Assembly (NCBI GenBank): GCA_947036575.1
Contig: CAMQSH010000138.1
Span: forward strand, 1 to 5,177
From: an uncultured Brevinema sp.
GTDB taxonomy: Bacteria > Spirochaetota > Brevinematia > Brevinematales > Brevinemataceae
Direction: 5' to 3'
DNA length: 5,177 bases
The position numbers and the translations under genes were made by a program. Shown piece by piece: positions 1 through 5,177 of this stretch. The number at the start of each line of letters is the position of its first letter. Position 1 is the first letter of the stretch. A model generated the notes under the pieces. The model made no database searches. It saw nothing but the letters and a program-made list of their open reading frames with translations, and was not told where the DNA came from.

Positions 1-31
1 AGCAGCAGGTGTGACTAATCATCGTCAGGAG

Positions 32-57
32 CCAATCACCACCTGGGCTGACTTAAG
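32..57 (+). promoter_or_regulatory. Candidate LTR core promoter: CCAAT box and TATA-like ACTTAAG
   Basis: CCAAT is at 32-36 and ACTTAAG at 51-57. If transcription begins around 77-81, as the self-primer predicts, these lie about 45 and 25-28 bases upstream, which is normal spacing for a polymerase II promoter. The TATA-like element is a weak match. A palindromic GACGTC (71-76), resembling a CRE core, sits between the TATA-like element and the start. The assignment is from position and motif only. Confidence 0.5.
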
Positions 58-80
58 GCTGCTGGGAACAGACGTCAGAC

Positions 81-91
81 GCTTGAACGTT
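81..91 (+). other. Self-primer segment at the predicted RNA 5' end
   Basis: The 11 bases GCTTGAACGTT are the reverse complement of the bases just after the LTR (628-638) at 10 of 11 positions; the exception is A87 opposite C632. In Tf1 and sushi-type elements the first bases of the transcript fold back onto the primer-binding site and are cleaved to prime reverse transcription. Placing the transcript start at or just before 81 also fits the upstream promoter boxes. The complementarity is seen directly; the priming role is inferred. Confidence 0.65.
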
Positions 92-532
92 GTCTATCGT
101 GGTCAGTGTTGTAGCCTCCGTCTCGAGCCTCACAGAACTTTTGAACTATCATAATAACCAACCCTCGCTTCTTACCCTCCCAGGATTCCTCCCGTTTTGT
201 CTCTTCGTGCCCTGGAACCTCCCCGGTCATCTCGTTGTCTTCCCCTGGATCCCACTCCTCTCTCGAGCCCTCTCCACGTACCCCCACGGACGGAACTCCC
301 CCTTGGACTTGAACCCTGCCTGCCCTCGGATTCTCCTCTCGGACTCTGGACTTTGACTACTGCCTGAGCACGCACATTTACAACACCTCCAGCCATTTAC
401 ACCCTACACCACGCAAGGTAAATCTTCCAACACATAGACTCACATTACTCACACATAGTTTAGTCACACACACCACATACATTCTGCTAGCGCACCACAC
501 ACCCTTCCCGCACAGCCCCTCCCCCTTGGATA

Positions 533-538
533 AATAAA
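533..538 (+). terminator. Polyadenylation signal AATAAA in the LTR
   Basis: A canonical AATAAA lies within ATAAATAAAAT and is followed by a GT-rich stretch (about 561-590) suited to a downstream cleavage element. Cleavage about 15-25 bases after the hexamer would set the R/U5 boundary at roughly 550-560. In the 3' LTR copy the same signal would end the genomic RNA. Confidence 0.75.
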
Positions 539-627
539 ATCCTTGTTTCTCGAACTCGGGTCTCCTGTGTCCGCTTCTGGGGTCTCTGGCACTTTTGGCT
601 TTAGAATAGTTAACCAGATCATAACAG

Positions 628-638
628 AACGCTCAAGC
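628..638 (+). promoter_or_regulatory. Primer-binding site for self-priming
   Basis: AACGCTCAAGC begins one base after the LTR end (CA at 625-626) and lies just ahead of the gag start codon. It does not begin with TGG, so it is not a usual site for a tRNA 3' CCA end. Instead it pairs with 81-91 near the predicted RNA 5' end, 10 of 11 bases. This matches the self-priming mechanism established for Tf1 and proposed for its fish relatives. Confidence 0.65.
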
Positions 639-642
639 CAAA

Positions 643-1770
643 ATGAGCCAAGCTGGAACCCCAGGAGCGGGGACCGAGTCTCCCTCCGAGCTACGAAGAG
701 TGGTAGCCAGCCAGGCCGGGCAACTCACCCAACTACAGGCGGAGCTGCAAAAGGCATTTCCAACAGTCCAGTCTCAGATCCGGGTCCTGGAGACCACGTC
801 CAAAACCACTGTGGATTCAGTCGCCGGTCTTACCTCCAAGATGGACGCCATGTCCGGAGCCCTGGCCTCCATCCAACAATCGCTGGACACGCTGGCCTCC
901 CGTACCAGCCCAGCTTCACCACCAGATACCAGTCCCTCCAGTATCCCAGTGCGTCAGCCTATTCCTCGCAACGAACCCAGTCTAATTAATCCAAGAGCCT
1001 ACGAGGGCGATTTCAACCAGTGTCGTGGTTTCCTCGCACAGTGCGAGCTGCTATTTACACACCAGCCCTCCAAGTATGCAGCAGACGGAGCCAAGATAGC
1101 TTTTGTCATTTCCCTCCTCGCCGACCGGGCTCTCAGTTGGGCAGTAGCCGCAATTGAGACCAACGCGACCTATGCCACCGATTACTCCCAGTTCAAGAGA
1201 GAGCTGCGTTCAGTGTTTGACCATCCGTCTGACGGACAGAATGTAGCCAGCCGGTTACTTATCTGCCACCAGGGATCTCGCTCGGTTGCGGATTTTACGG
1301 TTGAGTTCCGTATCCTTGCCGCGGAGAGTGGCTGGAATGACCAAGCTCTCCTCAGTCTGTTCCGCAAAGGTTTGAGCGACTCCATTAAGGACCTCATCGT
1401 CCGTGACAACCCGGGAACATTGAATGAACTCATCACTCTGGCTCTTCAAATGGATGCACGACTGCGAGAGCGCCGGTCCGACAGGGCTACACGATTCAAC
1501 CCGCCGCATCCCAATCCCAGTCGGCCGCATACAGTAGCAGCCGTACCGTCAGCCTCGGGCACAACCCCGCCCCCTTTCCAACGCGCGCTGCCTCCAGCTC
1601 TCACCGCACCGACTTCCGGGTTTGGAGAACCGATGGAGATCGGGCGATCCCGGCTCTCGCGAGAAGAGAGAGAGCACAGGATGAGTCACCAACAATGCCT
1701 CTACTGCGGGAAGGAAGGACATTTTGTCAGAGCCTGTCCAGCCCGCCCAAACGACCCCGCTCGCCGGTAG
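643..1770 (+). CDS. gag: Gag polyprotein (capsid and CCHC nucleocapsid)
   Basis: This 375-residue protein would assemble the virus-like particle and package the element's RNA. Residues about 15-88 are hydrophilic with spaced Leu/Val/Met and look like a coiled coil. Residues about 112-280 are the capsid-like retrotransposon Gag domain, with the typical INPRAYEGDF start followed by helical sequence. A Pro-rich linker (about 282-328) leads to one zinc knuckle, CX2CX4HX4C, with Cys352, Cys355, His360 and Cys365, ten residues before the stop. The start at 643 is the first ATG of the whole window and has A at -3. The end (TAG 1768-1770) overlaps the pol frame, with a -1 frameshift signal at 1746-1752. 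The same Gag family gave rise to mammalian PEG10 and RTL genes (general knowledge). No damage is visible. Confidence 0.93.
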   Translation: MSQAGTPGAGTESPSELRRVVASQAGQLTQLQAELQKAFPTVQSQIRVLETTSKTTVDSVAGLTSKMDAMSGALASIQQSLDTLASRTSPASPPDTSPSSIPVRQPIPRNEPSLINPRAYEGDFNQCRGFLAQCELLFTHQPSKYAADGAKIAFVISLLADRALSWAVAAIETNATYATDYSQFKRELRSVFDHPSDGQNVASRLLICHQGSRSVADFTVEFRILAAESGWNDQALLSLFRKGLSDSIKDLIVRDNPGTLNELITLALQMDARLRERRSDRATRFNPPHPNPSRPHTVAAVPSASGTTPPPFQRALPPALTAPTSGFGEPMEIGRSRLSREEREHRMSHQQCLYCGKEGHFVRACPARPNDPARR

Positions 1771-1809
1771 GGGGCATACGGGTGAGCAAAACCTCCACTT
1801 CCCAGCCCC
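1746..1809 (+). promoter_or_regulatory. Programmed -1 frameshift signal: CCCAAAC plus H-type pseudoknot
   Basis: The heptamer C-CCA-AAC (1746-1752) is in the exact X-XXY-YYZ phase of gag (codons CCA 1747-1749, AAC 1750-1752), and a -1 slip gives CCC-AAA in the pol frame. After a 6-base spacer, 1759-1769 pairs with 1777-1787: seven pairs including one G-U, a G-G mismatch, then three pairs. The loop bases 1771-1775 (GGGGC) can pair with 1805-1809 (GCCCC). The resulting pseudoknot has an 11-step stem 1, a 1-base loop 1, a 5-pair all-GC stem 2 and a 17-base A-rich or pyrimidine third loop. The gag stop lies inside stem 1. Pairings were read by eye, without energy calculation; 1755-1758 with 1771-1774 is a competing helix. 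Confidence 0.75.
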
Positions 1810-4800
1810 ATAGTAACAACAATCGTCTTTTTCCTGCTACTCTAGGCTGGGGTATGGAGACTCTTTCTATTAGCGCTCTCATTGACTCTGGCGCTGACGA
1901 GTGTCTTATGGATGTAACTCTAGCTCGCCAGGCAGGCATTTCCTTAGTTCCCCTAGAGCACTCTCTCTCCCCTCGGGCTATAGACGGGCGTTCATTGGGT
2001 ACCATCACTCACTCTACTGAACTGCTCACGCTCACTCTTTCGGGTAATCACTCTGAGTCTATTCGTTTCTTTGTTTTGCACGCCCCTACAGCGCCCCTGG
2101 TGTTGGGTAGGTCTTGGTTGGAGAGGCATGACCCTCACATCTCCTGGGCCTCTGGGCGGGTCATGGGTTGGAGCACGACGTGCCACGCTACCTGTCTGCG
2201 CTCCGCCCTGTCTCCGCCCAGTGGTCCTGAGCCCGTGACCTCTCCACCAGATCTCACAGGTGTTCCTCACGTTTATCTAGACCTCTCCCTGGTGTTTAGT
2301 AAGGACCGAGCCCTGTCACTTCCCCCTCACCGGCCATATGACTGCGCTATCGACCTCCTTCCTGGGGCTGCCCTGCCTAAGGGGCGGCTCTATAACATCT
2401 CTCTCCCAGAGAAGGAGGCGATGCGCAGTTATATCTCCGAGTCCCTAGCCTCAGGCCTGATAAAGCCATCGTCTTCGCCCGTCGCAGCGGGCTTCTTCTT
2501 TGTGGCTAAGAAGGATGGTGGTCTGAGGCCCTGTATTGACTATCGAGCCCTTAACAACATCACGGTGAAGAATAAGTATCCTCTACCCCTCCTTAGTTCC
2601 ACTTTCGAGCCACTCACGCACGCCCGGGTGTTCACTAAGCTAGACCTCCGCAATGCCTATCACCTGGTCAGGATCAAAGAAGGTCACGAGTGGAAGACGG
2701 CCTTCAACACACATCTCGGCCACTATGAATACCGAGTGATGCCATTTGGCCTGTCCAATGCCCCCGCTGTTTTCCAAGCGCTGGTGAATGACGTGCTGAG
2801 GGACATGATTAACCTCTTTGTGGTGGTGTACCTGGACGACATTTTAATCTTCTCCAGGTCCATGGAAGAACACCACCAGCACGTCCGCAAGGTGCTCCAA
2901 CGACTGCTGGAGAACAGGCTGTATGTCAAGGCAGAGAAGTGCGTTTTCCACACCACCTCTGTGACGTACCTTGGCAACGTGGTGGAGGAAGGGCGGATGC
3001 GTGCTGACCCTGCGAAGATCAAGGCGGTGGTAGAGTGGCCGCGCCCCAGTGACCGCACGCAGCTCCGACGTTTCCTCGGATTCGCTGGCTTCGTCCGTCG
3101 ATTCATTAAAGGGTTCAGCCAGGTGGCGGGCCCCCTCACCTCCCTCACTTCCCCCTCTCTGCCTTTCGTGTGGACGCCTGAGGCAGAGGCAGCCTTCCTG
3201 CGTCTCAAGGACCTGTTTTCGTCGGCCCCAGTACTCATCCACCCTGACCCGGCGAGGCAGTTCATAGTGGAGGTCGATGCGTCGGACGCAGGTATTGGAG
3301 CAGTCCTCTCTCAGCGGTCTGAGGAGGACCACAGGGTCCACCCGTGTGCCTACTTCTCCCGCCGCTTGGACGCCGCGGAGGCTAACTACGATGTGGGTAA
3401 CAAGGAGCTGTTGGCGGTCCATGCAGCTCTGGAGGTGTGGAGACACTGGCTGGAGGGGACGACGCTGCCGTTCATCGTATGGACGGACCACAAGAACCTG
3501 GCCTACATGAAGACGGCGAAGAGGCTGAATCCCCGACAGGGCCGCTGGGCCCTTTTCTTCACCAGGTTCGATTTCACCCTCACCTACCGCCCGGGCTCCA
3601 AGAACGTCAGGGCCGACGCCCTCTCTCGCCAGTTCTCTGAGGGCGGTCCTGACGTTCAGACAGGTCACAACACCATCCTGCCCTCAGCCCGGGTGGTGGG
3701 TGTCGTCACCTGGGGCATCGACTCAGTGGTGAAACAGGCCCAGCGGGCCGAGCCAGACCCGGGTAACGGTCCCCGGAACCGCCTGTTTGTACCCAAGGCT
3801 GTTCGTCCTCAGGTGTTGGAGTGGGGTCACTCCAGCCGTTTCGCCTGTCACCCTGGGGAGCGGAGAACGGCGGAGTTCATCGGCCGGAGGTTCTGGTGGC
3901 CTGCCCTCAGGCAGGATGTCCAGGAGTTCGTGGCCGCATGCACCATCTGCGCCCGGAGCAAGGCCTCACATCGCCCTCCTGCTGGTCTCCTGCAGCCCCT
4001 TCCAGTTCCAGGTCGACCCTGGTCACATATAGCCATGGACTTTGTTACCGGACTTCCTGTGTCCCAAGGTTGTGACACAATTCTAACGGTAGTCGACCGG
4101 TTCTCAAAGATGGTTCATTTTGTTCCTCTCCCCAAGCTCCCGTCTGCGGCCGAGACAGCGGACCTCCTGACCCTCCACGTGGTCCGCCTCCACGGCATTC
4201 CAGCTGACATCGTCTCTGACCGTGGTCCCCAGTTCATCTCGAAGGTGTGGCAGGCCTTCTGTAGAGGTATTGGGGCCACGGTCAGCCTCTCATCAGGCTA
4301 CCATCCGCAGTCAAACGGGCAGGCGGAGCGCGCCAATCAGGCAGTTGAGGCGGCGCTTCGTTGCGCCACCACCAGCAACCCCTCCTCCTGGGCCAAGTTC
4401 TTACCATGGGTGGAATATTCCCTCAATACCATGGAGAGCTCCGCCACTGGTATGTCCCCGTTTCAATGCTCCCTGGGGTATCAGCCTCCTCTGTTTCCCC
4501 AACAGGAGCTGGAGGTGGCGGTCCCGTCCACCAGGGCCCACCTCCGTCGGTGTCGGCGCATCTGGAAGACTGCCCGGGCCGCGCTGCTTCGTGCCACCGA
4601 GCGGGCCCGGCGCGGCGCCAACCGACGGAGGGTGCCTGCCCCTGTCTACCAACCAGGCCAGAGGGTTTGGCTGTTGGCCCGGGACCTCCCCCTCCAGACC
4701 TCCCAGACCTCGACTCGTAAGCTGGATCCCCGGTATGTTGGTCCGTACCCTGTGGACCGCGTCATCAGTCCCACGGCGGTGCGTCTGGCTCTCCCACCAG

Positions 4801-5177
4801 CTCTCAAGGTGCATCCCGTGTTCCATGTGTCCCAACTCAAACCCGTGGCTACCAGTTCCCTATCTCCCCCAGTTGCAGCCCCTCCACCTCCCCGTGTCCT
4901 GGCTGATGGAGACCCTGTGTGGTCGGTCCGGAAACTCCTGGCAGTCCGCCGCCGGGGGCGGGGCTTCCAATATCTGGTGGACTGGGAGGGCTTCGGACCG
5001 GAGGACCGGAGCTGGGTGCCTCCTTCCTACCTTGCCGATCCCACTCTGCTGGACGACTTCTACAGAGACAACCCGGGGGCTCTCGGGCGGTCGTCCGGTG
5101 CCTCCCCTCAGGGAGGGGGTACTGTTGTGCCTCCACCCCCCAGCCACACCCAGTCACGTTCAGTCCCACTCTACATG
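1746..5177 (+). CDS. pol: Pol polyprotein: protease, RT, RNase H, integrase, chromodomain (3' end outside window)
   Basis: I translated this frame from the frameshift site to the last base and found no stop (about 1,140 codons). It has no start codon of its own in a sensible place and is probably made only as Gag-Pol: 370 Gag residues, then pol from codon 1752-1754 after the slip. Domains in order are aspartic protease (DSGA at 1884), reverse transcriptase (LDL at 2640, YLDD at 2829), RNase H (catalytic Asp, Glu, Asp codons at 3276, 3405, 3486), integrase (HHCC 3828-3950, D-D-35-E at 4038, 4218 and 4326, GPY at 4740) and a chromodomain (4914-5075). Reading continues through the polypurine tract into the 3' LTR. 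If the missing LTR bases follow on as at window position 1, a TAA would come six codons later. The frame is also open upstream to at least 1500, so openness alone does not fix the shift site. Confidence 0.93.
1836..2180 (+). other. Pol region: aspartic protease
   Basis: ATLGWG leads into the catalytic Asp-Ser-Gly-Ala (codons 1884-1895), the retroviral-type active site that works as a dimer. The second conserved segment, LVLGRSWLERHDP, lies at about 2097-2130. The protease would cut Gag and Gag-Pol into mature proteins; I cannot place cleavage sites. The residues after the active site (DECLMD) differ somewhat from the AAGNFID that I recall as common in fish relatives, but the catalytic core is intact. 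Confidence 0.85.
2322..3260 (+). other. Pol region: reverse transcriptase and connection
   Basis: The domain opens with LPPHRPYDC. It contains VAKKDGGLRPCIDYRALN in the fingers, LDLRNAYH with catalytic Asp at 2643-2645, MPFGLSNAP at 2739-2765, and VYLDD with the paired catalytic Asp at 2835-2840. YLGNVV and LRRFLGFAGFVRRFI follow in the thumb and connection. It copies the element RNA into DNA. All three catalytic aspartates are present, and length and spacing are normal for Ty3/gypsy. Confidence 0.95.
3261..3629 (+). other. Pol region: RNase H
   Basis: VEVDASDAGIGAVLSQ contains the first catalytic Asp (3276-3278). NKELLAV contains the catalytic Glu (3405-3407) and WTDHKNL the next Asp (3486-3488). 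VRADALSR closes the domain (about 3606-3629) and supplies the last Asp. It removes RNA from the RNA-DNA hybrid and would leave the polypurine tract as primer for the second strand. Confidence 0.92.
3690..4850 (+). other. Pol region: integrase with HHCC, DDE core and GPY/F module
   Basis: The zinc-binding N-terminal part has His at 3828 and 3849 and Cys at 3939 and 3948 (codon starts). The catalytic core has Asp in MDFVTG (4038), Asp in VSDRGPQF (4218) and Glu in NGQAERAN (4326), with 35 residues between the second Asp and Glu as in retroviral integrases. A basic helical stretch (about 4530-4640) precedes the GPY module (RYVGPYPV, 4731-4754) and KVHPVFHVSQLKP (about 4806-4845). It inserts the DNA copy into the host chromosome. 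Confidence 0.95.
4914..5075 (+). other. Pol region: C-terminal chromodomain
   Basis: VWSVRKLL, QYLVDWEGF and EDRSWVP align with the HP1-type chromodomain. The three aromatic cage positions appear as Trp (4920), Trp (4983) and Phe (4992), so binding to methylated histone H3 is plausible. In chromoviruses this domain is thought to direct integration to particular chromatin. A Pro-rich linker (about 4863-4895) separates it from integrase. The tail after the domain is Gly-rich because it is encoded by the polypurine tract. Confidence 0.9.
5110..5119 (+). promoter_or_regulatory. Polypurine tract (plus-strand primer)
   Basis: AGGGAGGGGG lies three bases upstream of the LTR start TGTT (5123). Such tracts resist RNase H and prime plus-strand DNA synthesis. 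Its position and purity are as expected. It also encodes Gly-Gly-Gly of the pol frame, which stays open through it. Confidence 0.85.
5123..5177 (+). repeat. 3' LTR, first 55 bases (U3), cut by the window end
   Basis: TGTTGTGCC follows the polypurine tract, and its first bases are the near-inverse complement of ATAACA, which ends the 5' LTR at 626. None of these 55 bases recurs recognisably in 1-626, so they represent the part of U3 that the 5' LTR piece lacks. The two pieces add up to at least 681 bases of LTR. They also encode the last visible pol codons. Confidence 0.8.

Larger units (their letters stand above)
1..626 (+). repeat. 5' LTR, missing its 5' end
   Basis: This non-coding stretch before gag carries the signals of an LTR in order: CCAAT and TATA-like boxes (32-57), a likely start site near 77-81, a long pyrimidine-rich segment, an AATAAA at 533-538 followed by GT-rich sequence, and an end in ATAACA at 621-626. 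That end is nearly the inverse complement of TGTTGT, with which the 3' LTR begins at 5123, giving the usual TG...CA termini. By these marks U3 ends near 80, R spans roughly 81 to 550-560, and U5 is the remaining 65-75 bases. The first part of U3 is not in this copy of the LTR. Short imperfect internal repeats are present (for example 305-322 versus 348-366). No reading frame here looks genuine. Confidence 0.85.
1..5177 (+). mobile_element. Ty3/gypsy chromovirus LTR retrotransposon, Tf1/sushi-like, nearly complete
   Basis: The window consists of a partial 5' LTR, a primer-binding site, gag, pol with integrase and chromodomain, a polypurine tract and the start of a 3' LTR. Integrase lies after RNase H, which is the Ty3/gypsy order rather than Ty1/copia. 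The C-terminal chromodomain places it in the chromoviruses. The -1 frame of pol, the single CCHC knuckle and the self-priming signal fit the Tf1/sushi group known from fish. No env reading frame exists between the chromodomain and the LTR. Both coding frames are free of stops and the catalytic residues are present, so this copy appears recently active. The family name is recognised by motif resemblance, not by a search; no host sequence is seen on either side. Confidence 0.95.

Noticed and set aside
90..356. Plus-strand frame in the LTR with a hydrophobic, signal-like start
   Set aside because: It has no ATG start, lies in the non-coding R region, and is explained by pyrimidine richness giving Leu, Pro and Ser codons.
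460..478. CACACA run as a CRISPR-like or tandem repeat
   Set aside because: It is a short simple-sequence stretch with no repeat-spacer structure.
543..989. Frame overlapping the LTR end and the start of gag
   Set aside because: It crosses the LTR boundary and primer-binding site, has no ATG start, and is out of frame with a clearly genuine gag.
1768..1770. Stop-codon readthrough as the route to pol
   Set aside because: Pol is in the -1 frame relative to gag, so suppressing the stop would not reach it; a frameshift is required.
2723..3265. 180-codon minus-strand frame opposite reverse transcriptase
   Set aside because: It is a shadow of the pol coding strand with no recognisable domain.
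2844..3668. 274-codon open frame on the minus strand opposite RT and RNase H
   Set aside because: It is opposite well-conserved pol coding rich in G/C-ending codons, which suppresses stops on the other strand. The translation is Arg-rich and resembles no family.
4361..4720. 119-codon plus-strand frame inside integrase
   Set aside because: It is out of frame with the intact integrase and consists of low-complexity Pro/Gly sequence.
5076..5177. Possible env or extra gene after integrase
   Set aside because: Only about 50 bases separate the chromodomain from the LTR, and no further reading frame exists.

Overview
The window is almost entirely one LTR retrotransposon of the Ty3/gypsy superfamily. 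It belongs to the chromodomain-bearing (chromovirus) branch and most resembles the Tf1/sushi-type elements of teleost fish. Supporting features are the domain order gag - protease - reverse transcriptase - RNase H - integrase - chromodomain, a single CCHC knuckle in Gag, pol in the -1 frame relative to gag, no env gene, no tRNA-type (TGG...) primer-binding site, and the wording of conserved motifs such as PFGLSNAP, VYLDD, WTDHKNL and WGHSSRFACHPG. A fish host is inferred from that resemblance. No host gene or flanking DNA is visible.

Layout: bases 1-626 are a 5' LTR lacking its first part, with a CCAAT box, a TATA-like element, a probable transcription start near 77-81, a long pyrimidine-rich and ATG-free R region, and an AATAAA signal at 533-538. 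A self-primer-binding site lies just after the LTR (628-638) and is complementary to the predicted RNA 5' end (81-91). Gag runs 643-1770 (375 aa). A heptamer CCCAAAC (1746-1752), in the correct phase and followed after 6 nt by a potential H-type pseudoknot, would shift ribosomes into pol. Pol is open without a stop from there to the end of the window (about 1,140 codons). A polypurine tract (5110-5119) is followed by the first 55 bases of the 3' LTR (5123-5177).

How it works together: Gag forms the particle and binds RNA. The frameshift yields a minority of Gag-Pol. Protease matures the polyprotein. Reverse transcriptase/RNase H copies the RNA, probably primed by the RNA's own 5' end. Integrase inserts the copy, and the chromodomain probably tethers it to modified chromatin. 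Both reading frames and every catalytic residue I could check are intact, so the copy looks young and possibly competent.

The window starts inside one LTR and ends inside the other with no visible shared sequence. This is what a circularly permuted, single-LTR version of the element would look like. I saw no wholly new system. The most interesting points are the self-priming pair, the frameshift pseudoknot, the possible one-LTR circle, and pol coding that runs through the polypurine tract into the LTR.
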